Origin: Paragordius varius
Taxonomy: Eukaryota > Nematomorpha
Direction: 5' to 3'
Assembly: GCA_964247055.1 (NCBI GenBank)
Contig: OZ176050.1
Location: forward strand, 1,736,001-1,800,000
DNA: 64,000 bases
The translations under genes and the position numbers were made by a program. Shown here piece by piece: positions 1-11,330 of this stretch (its first letter is position 1; each line of letters begins with the position of its first letter). The notes beneath the pieces are model-generated. The model worked only from the letters and a program-made list of their open reading frames with translations. It searched no databases and was not told the origin of the DNA.

Positions 1-134
1 GATTTTTACAACGATACTTTAAAAATTAATGTGCTCAAGTTAAATTTTGTCCTTAAAAATCGGATATTGGTCACCGGTGAACAAAATTATTTTTTATACA
101 TTCTCTTAGTAAGACTACATCAAAATATAAAGAT

Positions 135-147
135 AGTTTGACAAACT
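135..147. repeat. Short dyad AGTTTG-(A/G)-CAAACT (example)
   Basis: Six bases on each side of one central base are complementary. The two main subfamilies differ only at the centre (GTTTGACAAAC or GTTTGGCAAAC), so the symmetry is kept. Near and beyond 47.4 kb many copies have TTGA duplicated (GTTTGATTGACAAAC), which widens the centre to five bases but leaves the arms intact. Any function is inferred only. Confidence 0.8.
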
Positions 148-152
148 CTTTC

Positions 153-245
153 ATATCCGATTTTTACAACGATACTTTAAAAATTAATGTATAAAACTAG
201 TCGCATCAATACTCAAGTTAAACTTTGTCCTTAAAAATCGGATAT
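153..245 (+). repeat. 14-bp perfect inverted repeat within each monomer (example)
   Basis: The left arm ATATCCGATTTTTA (153-166) is the exact reverse complement of the right arm TAAAAATCGGATAT (232-245). The spacer is 65 bp here, 78 bp in 191-bp monomers and 45 bp in 158-bp monomers. The right arm of one monomer and the left arm of the next are also inverted copies, 85 bp apart (54-67 and 153-166). Many monomers carry one change in the right arm (TCGAATATT, TTGGATATT or TGGGATATT) that shortens perfect pairing. The pattern is seen directly; a role in cruciform formation or protein binding is inference. Confidence 0.9.
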
Positions 246-246
246 T

Positions 247-437
247 GGTCACCGGTGAACAAAATTATTTTTTATACATTCTCTTAGCAAGACTACATCA
301 AAATATAGAGATAGTTTGACAAACTCTTTCATATCCGATTTTTACAACGATACTTTAAAAATTAATGTATAAAACTAGTCGTATCAATAAATCGCATCAA
401 TACTCAAGTTAAACTTTGTCCTTAAAAATCGGATATT
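247..437 (+). repeat. Reference 191-bp monomer (13-bp longer class)
   Basis: This monomer matches the 178-bp form except for 13 extra bases at 381-393 (GTATCAATAAATC) placed directly before GCATCAATA. The insert begins with an imperfect copy of the bases that follow it (GTATCAATA against GCATCAATA), so it looks like a local tandem duplication. The form recurs throughout 1-46 kb with AAATC or AAGTC endings, and after 47 kb also in an altered form, GTATAAATAAATC. Four in a row occur near 35.4-36.1 kb. Confidence 0.92.
249..258. repeat. 10-bp GC-rich palindrome TCACCGGTGA (example)
   Basis: TCACCGGTGA equals its own reverse complement and is the most GC-rich spot of the monomer. With its flank it creates GGTCACC and ACCGGT restriction-type sites (BstEII and AgeI recognition sequences), so digestion of array DNA should give ladders near 178 bp. 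It is kept in most monomers. Exceptions include a lost base near 2,051, TCACCGATGA near 3,121 and 8,992, CACCAGTGA near 6,860, 12,065 and 25,893, a deletion near 20,062 and another near 28,872, and the GGTAAAC subfamily. Confidence 0.92.
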
Positions 438-984
438 GGTCACCGGTGAACAAAATTATTTTTTATACATTCTCTTAGTAGGACTACATCAAAATATAGA
501 GATAGTTTGGCAAACTCTTTCATATCCGATTTTTACAATGATACTTTAAAATATAATGTATAAAACTAGTCGCATCAATACTCAAGTTAAACTTTGTCCT
601 TAAAAATCGAATATTGGTCACCGGTGAACAAAATTATTTTTTATACATTCTCTTAGCAAGACTACATCAAAATATAGAGATAGTTTGACAAACTCTTTCA
701 TATCCGATTTTTACAACGATACTTTAAAAATTAATGTATAAAACTAGTTGTATCAATAAATCGCATCAATACTCAAGTTAAACTTTGTCCTTAAAAATCG
801 GATATTGGTCACCGGTGAACAAAACTATTTTTTATACATTCTCTTAGTAGGACTACATCAAAATATAGAGATAGTTTGGCAAAATCTTTCATATCCGATT
901 TTTACAACGATACTTTAAAAATTATGGTATTAAACCTGTCGCATCAATACTCAAGTTAAACTTTGTCCTTAAAAATCGGATATT

Positions 985-1142
985 GGTCACCGGTGAATAA
1001 AATTATTTTTTATACATTCTCTTAGTAAGACTACATCAAAATATAGAGATAGTTTGACAAACTCTTTCATATCCGATTTTTACAACGATACTTTAAAAAT
1101 TAATGTACTCAAGTTAAATTTTGTCCTTAAAAATCGGATATT
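985..1142 (+). repeat. Reference 158-bp monomer (20-bp deletion class)
   Basis: This monomer lacks the 20 bases that normally lie between AATGTA and CTCAAG; the junction reads AATGTACTCAAG at about 1102-1113. The lost stretch is bounded by a TA dinucleotide on each side, consistent with a deletion at minimal homology. Other members lie at about 31, 2,521, 3,418, 5,571, 6,081, 8,392, 11,284, 12,903, 14,687, 16,996, 18,765, 21,795, 25,494, 27,251, 30,209, 33,020, 34,257, 34,968, 43,559 and 57,224. Many carry linked changes (AAATTTTGTCC, and later AAATGGGATATT), marking a subfamily rather than repeated deletion. The class is very rare after 35 kb. Confidence 0.9.
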
Positions 1143-4100
1143 GGTCACCGGTGAACAAAATTATTTTTTATACATTCTCTTTGTAGGACTACATCAAAAT
1201 ATAGAGATAGTTTGGCAAACTCTTTCATATCCGATTTTTACAACGATACTTTAAAAATTAATGTATAAAACTAGTCGCATCAATACTCAAGTTAAACTTT
1301 GTCCTTAAAAATCGAATATTGGTCACCGGTGAACAAAATTATTTTTTATACATTCTCTTAGCAAGACTAGATCAAAATATAGAGATAGTTTGACAAACTC
1401 TTTCATATCTGATTTTTACAACGATACTTTAAAAATTAATGTGTTAAACTAGTCGCATCAATACTCAAGTTAAACTTTGTCCTTAAAAATCGGATATTGG
1501 TCACCGGTGAACAAAATTATTTTTTATACATTCTCTTAGCAAGACTACATCAAAATATAGAGATAGTTTGACAAACTCTTTCATATCCGATTTTTACAAC
1601 GATACTTTAAAAATTAATGTGTTAAACTAGTTGCATCAATACTCAAGTTAAACTTTGTCCTTAAAAATCGGATATTGGTCACCGGTGAACAAAATTATTT
1701 TTTATACATTCTCTTAGCAAGACTAGATCAAAATATAGAGATAGTTTGACAAACTCTTTCATATCTGATTTTTACAACGATACTTTAAAAATTAATGTGT
1801 TAAACTAGTCGCATCAATACTCAAGTTAAACTTTGTCCTTAAAAATCGGATATTGGTCACCGGTGAACAAAATTATTTTTTATACATTCTCTTAGCAAGA
1901 CTACATCAAAATATAGAGATAGTTTGACAAACTCTTTCATATCCGATTTTTACAACGATACTTTAAAAATTAATGTATAAAACTAGTTGTATCAATAAAT
2001 CGCATCAATACTCAAGTTAAACTTTGTCCTTAAAAATCGGATATTGGTCACCATGAACAAAACTATTTTTTATACATTCTCTTAGTAGGACTACATCAAA
2101 ATATAGAGATAGTTTGGCAAAATCTTTCATATCCGATTTTTACAACGATACTTTAAAAATTATGGTATTAAACCTGTCGCATCAATACTCAAGTTAAACT
2201 TTGTCCTTAAAAATCGGATATTGGTCACCGGTGAACAAAATTATTTTTTATACATTCTCTTAGCAAGACTACATCAAAATATAGAGATAGTTTGACAAAC
2301 TCTTTCATATTCGATTTTTACAACGATACTTTATAAATTAATGTATTAAACTAGTCGCATCAATACTCAAATTAAACTTTGTCCTTAAAAATCGAATATT
2401 GGTCACCGGTGAACAAAATTATTTTTTATACATTCTCTTAGTAAGACTACATCAAAATATAGAGATAGTTTGACAAACTCTTTCATATCCGATTTTTACA
2501 ACGATATTTTAAAAATTAATGTGCTCAAGTTAAATTTTGTCCTTAAAAATCGGATATTGGTCACCGGTGAACAAAATTATTTTTTATACATTCTCTTAGT
2601 AAGACTACATCAAAATATAAAGATAGTTTGACAAACTCTTTCATATCGGATTTTTACAACGATACTTTAAAAATTAATGTATAAAACTAGTCGCATCAAT
2701 ACTCAAGTTAAACTTTGTCCTTAAAAATCGGATATTGGTCACCGGTGAACAAAATTATTTTTTATACATTCTCTTAGCAAGACTACATCAAAATATAGAG
2801 ATAGTTTGACAAACTCTTTCATATCCGATTTTTACAACGATACTTTAAAAATTAATGTATAAAACTAGTCGTATCAATAAATCGCATCAATACTCAAGTT
2901 AAACTTTGTCCTTAAAAATCGGATATTGGTCACCGGTGAACAAAATTATTTTTTATACATTCTCTTAGTAGGACTACATCAAAATATAGAGATAGTTTGG
3001 CAAACTTTTTCATATCCGATTTTTACAACGATACTTTATAAATTAATGTATAAAACTAGTCGTATCAATAAGTCGCATCAATACTCAAGTTAAACTTTGT
3101 CCTTAAAAATCGGATATTGGTCACCGATGAACAAAATTATTTTTTAAACATTCTCTTAGTAGGACTACATCAAAATATAGAGATAGTTTGACAAACTCTT
3201 TCATATCCGATTTTTACAACGATACTTTAAAAATTAATGTATAAAACTAGTCGCATCAATACTCAAGTTAAACTTTGTCCTTAAAAATCGAATATTGGTC
3301 ACCGGTGAACAAAATTATGTTTTATACATTCTCTTAGTAAGACTACATCAAAATATAGAGATAGTTTGACAAACTCTTTCATATCCGATTTTTACAACGA
3401 TACTTTAAAAATTAATGTGCTCAAGTTAAATTTTGTCCTTAAAAATCGGATATTGGTCACCGGTGAACAAAATTATTTTTTATACATTCTCTTAGTAAGA
3501 CTACATCAAAATATAAAGATAGTTTGACAAACTCTTTCATATCCGATTTTTACAACGATACTTTAAAAATTAATGTATAAAACTAGTCGCATCAATACTC
3601 AAGTTAAACTTTGTCCTTAAAAATCGGATATTGGTCACCGGTGAACAAAATTATTTTTTATACATTCTCTTAGAAGGACTACATCAAAATATAGAGATAG
3701 TTTGACAAACTCTTTCATATCCGATTTTTACAACGATACTTTAAAAATTAATGTATAAAACTAGTCGTATCAATAAATCGCATCAATACTCAAGTTAAAC
3801 TTTGTCCTTAAAAATCGGATATTGGTCACCGGTGAACAAAATTATTTTTTATACATTCTCTTAGTAGGACTACATCAAAATATAGAGATAGTTTGGCAAA
3901 CTCTTTCTTATCCGATTTTTTCAATGATACTTTAAAATATAATGTATAAAACTAGTCGCATCAATACTCAAGTTAAACTTTGTCCTTAAAAATCGAATAT
4001 TGGTCACCGGTGAACAAAATTATTTTTTATACATTCTCTTAGCAAGACTACATCAAAATATAGAGATAGTTTGGCAAACTCTTTCATATCCGATTTTTAC

Positions 4101-6050
4101 AACGATACTTTAAAAATTAATGTATAACACTAGTTGTATCAATAAATCGCATCAATACTCAAGTTAAACTTTGTCCTTAAAAATCGGATATTGGTCACCG
4201 GTGAACAAAACTATTTTTTATACATTCTCTTAGTAGGACTACATCAAAATATAGAGATAGTTTGGCAAAATCTTTCATATCCGATTTTTACAACGATACT
4301 TTAAAAATTATGGTATTAAACCTGTCGCATCAATACTCAAGTTAAACTTTGTCCTTAAAAATCGGATATTGGTCACCGGTGAACAAAATTATTTTTTATA
4401 CATTCTCTTAGCAAGACTACATCAAAATATAGAGATAGTTTGAGAAACTCTTTCATATTCGATTTTTACAACGATACTTTATAAATTAATGTATTAAACT
4501 AGTCGCATCAATACTCAAATTAAACTTTGTCCTTAAAAATCGATATTGGTCACCGGTGAACAAAATTATTTTTTATATATTCTCTTTGTAGGACTACATC
4601 AAAATATAGAGATAGTTTGGCAAACTCTTTCATATCCGATTTTTACAACGATACTTTAAAAATTAATGTATAAAACTAGTCGCATCAATACTCAAGTTAA
4701 ACTTTGTCCTTAAAAATCGAATATTGGTCACCGGTGAACAAAATTATTTTTTATACATTCTCTGGGCAAGACTAGATCAAAATATAGAGATAGTTTGACA
4801 AACTCTTTCATATCTGATTTTTACAACGATACTTTAAAAATTAATGTGTTAAACTAGTCGCATCAATACTCAAGTTAAACTTTGTCCTTAAAAATCGGAT
4901 ATTGGTCACCGGTGAACAAAATTATTTTTTATACATTCTCTTAGCAAGACTACATCAAAATATAGAGATAGTTTGACAAACTCTTTCATATCCGATTTTT
5001 ACAACGATACTTTAAAAATTAATGTGTTAAACTAGTTGCATCAATACTCAAGTTAAACTTTGTCCTTAAAAATCGGATATTGGTCACCGGTGAACAAAAT
5101 TATTTTTTATACATTCTCTTAGCAAGACTACATCAAAATATAGAGATAGTTTGACAAACTCTTTCATATCCGATTTTTACAACGATACTTTAAAAATTAA
5201 TGTATAAAACTAGTCGTATCAATAAATCGCATCAATACTCAAGTTAAACTTTGTCCTTAAAAATCGGATATTGGTCACCGGTGAACAAAATTATTTTTTA
5301 TACATTCTCTGAGTAGGACTACATCAAAATATAGAGATAGTTTGGCAAACTCTTTCATATCCGATTTTTACAATGATACTTTAAAAATTAATGTATAAAA
5401 CTAGTCGCATCAATACTCAAGTTAAACTTTGTCCTTAAAAATCGAATATTGGTCACCGGTGAACAAAATTATTTTTTATACATTCTCTTAGTAAGACTAC
5501 ATCAAAATATAGAGATAGTTTGACAAACTCTTTCATATCCGATTTTTACAACGATACTTTAAAAATTAATGTACTCAAGTTAAATTTTGTCCTTAAAAAT
5601 GGGATATTGGTCACCGGTGAACAAAATTATTTTTTATACATTCTCTTAGTAAGACTACATCAAAATATAGAGATAGTTTGACAAACTCTTTCATATCCGA
5701 TTTTTACAACGATACTTTAAAAATTAATGTATAAAAGTCGCATCAATACTCAAGTTAAACTTTGTCCTTAAAAATCGAATATTGTTCACCGGTGAACAAA
5801 ATTATTTTTTATATATTCTCTTAGCAAGACTACATCAAAATATAGAGATAGTTTGACAAACTCTTTCATATCCGATTTTTACAACGATACTTTAAAAATT
5901 AATGTATAAAACTAGTCGCATAAAACTCAAGTTAAACTTTGTCCTTAAAAATCGAATATTGGTCACCGGTGAACAAAATTATTTTTTATACATTCTCTTA
6001 GTAAGACTACATCAAAATATAGAGATAGTTTGACAAACTCTTTCATATCC

Positions 6051-9000
6051 GATTTTTACAACGATACTTTAAAAATTAATGTACTCAAGTTAAATTTTGT
6101 CCTTAAAAATCGGATATTGGTCACCGGTGAACAAAATTATTTTTTATACATTCTCTTAGTAAGACTACATCAAAATATAAAGATAGTTTGACAAACTCTT
6201 TCATATCCGATTTTTACAACGATACTTTAAAAATTAATGTATAAAACTAGTCGCATCAATACTCAAGTTAAACTTTGTCCTTAAAAATCGGATATTGGTC
6301 ACCGGTGAACAAAATTATTTTTTATACTTTCTCTTAGCAAGACTACATCAAAATATAGAGATAGTTTGACAAACTTTTTCATATCCGATTTTTACAACGA
6401 TACTTTAAAAATTAATGTATAAAACTAGTCGTATCAATAAATCGCATCAATACTCAAGTTAAACTTTGTCCTTAAAAATCGGATATTGGTCACCGGTGAA
6501 CAAAATTATTTTTTATACATTCTCTTAGTAGGACTACATCAAAATATAGAGATAGTTTGGCAAACTCTTTCATATCCGATTTTTACAATGATACTTTAAA
6601 AATTAATGTATAAAACTAGTCGCATCAATACTCAAGTTAAACTTTGTCCTTAAAAATCGAATATTGGTCACCGGTGAACAAAATTATTTTTTATACATTC
6701 TCTTAGCAAGACTACATCAAAATATAGAGATAGTTTGACAAACTCTTTCATATCCGATTTTTGAACGATACTTTAAAAATTAATGTATAAAACTAGTTGT
6801 ATCAATAAATCGCATCAATACTCAAGTTAAACTTTGTCCTTAAAAACGGATATTGGTCACCAGTGAACAAAACTATTTTTTATACATTCTCTTAGTAGGA
6901 CTACATCAAAATATAGAGATAGTTTGGCAAAATCTTTCATATCCGATTTTTACAACGATACTTTAAAAATTATGGTATTAAACCTGTCGCATCAATACTC
7001 AAGTTAAACTTTGTCCTTAAAAATCGGATATTGGTCACCGGTGAATAAAATTATTTTTTATACATTCTCTTAGTAAGACTACATCAAAATATAGAGATAG
7101 TTTGACAAACTCTTTCATATCCGATTTTTACAACGATACTTTAAAAATTAATGTACTCAAGTTAAATTTTGTCCTTAAAAATCGGATATTGGTCACCGGT
7201 GAACAAAATTATTTTTTATACATTCTCTTTGTAGGACTACATCAAAATATAGAGATAGTTTGGCAAACTCTTTCATATCCGATTTTTACAACGATACTTT
7301 AAAAATTAATGTATAAAACTAGTCGCATCAATACTCAAGTTAAACTTTGTCCTTAAAAATCGAATATTGGTCACCGGTGAACAAAATTATTTTTTATACA
7401 TTCTCTTAGCAAGACTAGATCAAAATATAGAGATAGTTTGACAAACTCTTTCATATCTGATTTTTACAACGATACTTTAAAAATTAATGTGTTAAACTAG
7501 TCGCATCAATACTCAAGTTAAACTTTGTCCTTAAAAATCGGATATTGGTCACCGGTGAACAAAATTATTTTTTATACATTCTCTTAGCAAGACTACATCA
7601 AAATATAGAGATAGTTTGACAAACTCTTTCATATCCGATTTTTACAACGATACTTTAAAAATTAATGTGTTAAACTAGTTGCATCAATACTCAAGTTAAA
7701 CTTTGTCCTTAAAAATCGGATATTGGTCACCGGTGAACAAAATTATTTTTTATACATTCTCTTAGCAAGACTAGATCAAAATATAGAGATAGTTTGACAA
7801 ACTCTTTCATATCTGATTTTTACAACGATACTTTAAAAATTAATGTGTTAAACTAGTCGCATCAATACTCAAGTTAAACTTTGTCCTTAAAAATCGGATA
7901 TTGGTCACCGGTGAACAAAATTATTTTTTATACATTCTCTTAGCAAGACTACATCAAAATATAGAGATAGTTTGACAAACTCTTTCATATCCGATTTTTA
8001 CAACGATACTTTAAAAATTAATGTATAAAACTAGTTGTATCAATAAATCGCATCAATACTCAAGTTAAACTTTGTCCTTAAAAATCGGATATTGGTCACC
8101 GGTGAACAAAACTATTTTTTATACATTCTCTTAGTAGGACTACATCAAAATATAGAGATAGTTTGGCAAAATCTTTCATATCCGATTTTTACAACGATAC
8201 TTTAAAAATTATGGTATTAAACCTGTCGCATCAATACTCAAGTTAAACTTTGTCCTTAAAAATCGGATATTGGTCACCGGTGAACAAAATTATTTTTTAT
8301 ACATTCTCTTAGCAAGACTACATCAAAATATAGAGATAGTTTGACAAACTCTTTCATATCCGATTTTTACAACGATATTTTAAAAATTAATGTGCTCAAG
8401 TTAAATTTTGTCCTTAAAAATCGGATATTGGTCACCGGTGAACAAAATTATTTTTTATACATTCTCTTAGTAAGACTACATCAAAATATAAAGATAGTTT
8501 GACAAACTCTTTCATATCCGATTTTTACAACGATACTTTAAAAATTAATGTATAAAACTAGTCGCATCAATACTCAAGTTAAACTTTGTCCTTAAAAATC
8601 GGATATTGGTCACCGGTGAACAAAATTATTTTTTATACATTCTCTTAGCAAGACTACATCAAAATATAGAGATAGTTTGACAAACTCTTTCATATCCGAT
8701 TTTTACAACGATACTTTAAAAATTAATGTATAAAACTAGTCGTATCAATAAATCGCATCAATACTCAAGTTAAACTTTGTCCTTAAAAATCGGATATTGG
8801 TCACCGGTGAACAAAATTATTTTTTATACATTCTCTTAGTAGGACTACATCAAAATATAGAGATAGTTTGGCAAACTTTTTCATATCCGATTTTTACAAC
8901 GATACTTTATAAATTAATGTATAAAACTAGTCGTATCAATAAGTCGCATCAATACTCAAGTTAAACTTTGTCCTTAAAAATCGGATATTGGTCACCGATG

Positions 9001-11330
9001 AACAAAATTATTTTTTAAACATTCTCTTAGTAGGACTACATCAAAATATAGAGATAGTTTGACAAACTCTTTCATATCCGATTTTTACAACGATACTTTA
9101 AAAATTAATGTATAAAACTAGTCGCATCAATACTCAAGTTAAACTTTGTCCTTAAAAATCGAATATTGGTCACCGGTGAACAAAATTATTTTTTATACAT
9201 TCTCTTAGTAAGACTACATCAAAATATAAAGATAGTTTGACAAACTCTTTCATATCCGATTTTTACAACGATACTTTAAAAATTAATGTATAAAACTAGT
9301 CGCATCAATACTCAAGTTAAACTTTGTCCTTAAAAATCGGATATTGGTCACCGGTGAACAAAATTATTTTTTATACATTCTCTTAGAAGGACTACATCAA
9401 AATATAGAGATAGTTTGACAAACTCTTTCATATCCGATTTTTACAACGATACTTTAAAAATTAATGTATAAAACTAGTCGTATCAATAAATCGCATCAAT
9501 ACTCAAGTTAAACTTTGTCCTTAAAAATCGGATATTGGTCACCGGTGAACAAAATTATTTTTTATACATTCTCTTAGTAGGACTACATCAAAATATAGAG
9601 ATAGTTTGGCAAACTCTTTCTTATCCGATTTTTTCAATGATACTTTAAAATATAATGTATAAAACTAGTCGCATCAATACTCAAGTTAAACTTTGTCCTT
9701 AAAAATCGAATATTGGTCACCGGTGAACAAAATTATTTTTTATACATTCTCTTAGCAAGACTACATCAAAATATAGAGATAGTTTGGCAAACTCTTTCAT
9801 ATCCGATTTTTACAACGATACTTTAAAAATTAATGTATAACACTAGTTGTATCAATAAATCGCATCAATACTCAAGTTAAACTTTGTCCTTAAAAATCGG
9901 ATATTGGTCACCGGTGAACAAAACTATTTTTTATACATTCTCTTAGTAGGACTACATCAAAATATAGAGATAGTTTGGCAAAATCTTTCATATCCGATTT
10001 TTACAACGATACTTTAAAAATTATGGTATTAAACCTGTCGCATCAATACTCAAGTTAAACTTTGTCCTTAAAAATCGGATATTGGTCACCGGTGAACAAA
10101 ATTATTTTTTATACATTCTCTTAGCAAGACTACATCAAAATATAGAGATAGTTTGAGAAACTCTTTCATATTCGATTTTTACAACGATACTTTATAAATT
10201 AATGTATTAAACTAGTCGCATCAATACTCAAATTAAACTTTGTCCTTAAAAATCGATATTGGTCACCGGTGAACAAAATTATTTTTTATATATTCTCTTT
10301 GTAGGACTACATCAAAATATAGAGATAGTTTGGCAAACTCTTTCATATCCGATTTTTACAACGATACTTTAAAAATTAATGTATAAAACTAGTCGCATCA
10401 ATACTCAAGTTAAACTTTGTCCTTAAAAATCGAATATTGGTCACCGGTGAACAAAATTATTTTTTATACATTCTCTGGGCAAGACTAGATCAAAATATAG
10501 AGATAGTTTGACAAACTCTTTCATATCTGATTTTTACAACGATACTTTAAAAATTAATGTGTTAAACTAGTCGCATCAATACTCAAGTTAAACTTTGTCC
10601 TTAAAAATCGGATATTGGTCACCGGTGAACAAAATTATTTTTTATACATTCTCTTAGCAAGACTACATCAAAATATAGAGATAGTTTGACAAACTCTTTC
10701 ATATCCGATTTTTACAACGATACTTTAAAAATTAATGTGTTAAACTAGTTGCATCAATACTCAAGTTAAACTTTGTCCTTAAAAATCGGATATTGGTCAC
10801 CGGTGAACAAAATTATTTTTTATACATTCTCTTAGCAAGACTACATCAAAATATAGAGATAGTTTGACAAACTCTTTCATATCCGATTTTTACAACGATA
10901 CTTTAAAAATTAATGTATAAAACTAGTCGTATCAATAAATCGCATCAATACTCAAGTTAAACTTTGTCCTTAAAAATCGGATATTGGTCACCGGTGAACA
11001 AAATTATTTTTTATACATTCTCTGAGTAGGACTACATCAAAATATAGAGATAGTTTGGCAAACTCTTTCATATCCGATTTTTACAATGATACTTTAAAAA
11101 TTAATGTATAAAACTAGTCGCATCAATACTCAAGTTAAACTTTGTCCTTAAAAATCGAATATTGGTCACCGGTGAACAAAATTATTTTTTATACATTCTC
11201 TTAGTAAGACTACATCAAAATATAGAGATAGTTTGACAAACTCTTTCATATCCGATTTTTACAACGATACTTTAAAAATTAATGTACTCAAGTTAAATTT
11301 TGTCCTTAAAAATGGGATATTGGTCACCGG
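6051..11330 (+). repeat. Higher-order super-unit A, second, shortened copy (~5.2 kb)
   Basis: This copy aligns to bases 1-6,127 with offsets that fall in steps: 6,050, 6,048, 5,871, 5,713 and then 5,203. The large steps are losses of 178, 158 and 510 bp, that is one, one and three whole monomers. The lost pieces correspond to about 2,230-2,410, about 3,250-3,420 and about 5,630-6,130 of the first copy. Apart from these it differs by scattered single bases and one-base indels, such as TTTTTGAACG near 6,758. The near identity suggests a recent duplication. Confidence 0.88.

Larger units (their letters stand above)
69..246 (+). repeat. Reference 178-bp monomer (standard length class)
   Basis: This copy shows the commonest length. 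Counting from GGTCACC, it contains the palindrome TCACCGGTGA (71-80), an A/T run, the AGTTTGACAAACT dyad (135-147), the first inverted-repeat arm (153-166), the variable ACTAGTCGCATCAATACTC stretch, and the second arm (232-245). Its base count is 49 G+C in 178. It carries the minor variant AATATAAAGATAG where most copies read AATATAGAGATAG. The choice of start is a convention; a tandem array has no natural monomer boundary. Confidence 0.93.
1..6050 (+). repeat. Higher-order super-unit A, first copy (~6.05 kb)
   Basis: Base 1 corresponds to base 6,051, and from there the sequence repeats almost base for base. Shared private marks include AATATAAAGATAG (121 and 6,171), GTGAATAAAATT (about 995 and 7,043), TCACCGATGA with TTTTTTAAACATTC (3,121 and 8,992), TTAGAAGGAC (3,672 and 9,385), CTTTCTTATCCGATTTTTTC (3,903 and 9,616), TCTGGGCAAG (4,761 and 10,474) and TCTGAGTAGG (5,308 and 11,021). 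The unit is about 34 monomers with an irregular but copied order of 158-, 178- and 191-bp forms. Its left edge is outside the window. Confidence 0.9.

Noticed and set aside
249-258. Palindrome TCACCGGTGA as an operator or a promoter element.
   Set aside because: It occurs once per monomer in hundreds of tandem copies with no gene nearby, so a gene-regulatory role has no support here.
247-1142. Could the regular repeats with variable stretches be a CRISPR array?
   Set aside because: The repeat is the entire 158-191 bp unit, with no unique spacers and no cas-like genes. The variable part is a simple indel within the monomer.
1054-1254. Open frame of 66 codons, repeated identically at 7,102-7,302.
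   Set aside because: It lies wholly in satellite sequence. It stays open because a 158-bp monomer is followed by a 178-bp one. Its identical partner is explained by the 6,048-bp offset of the duplicated super-unit, not by selection on a protein.
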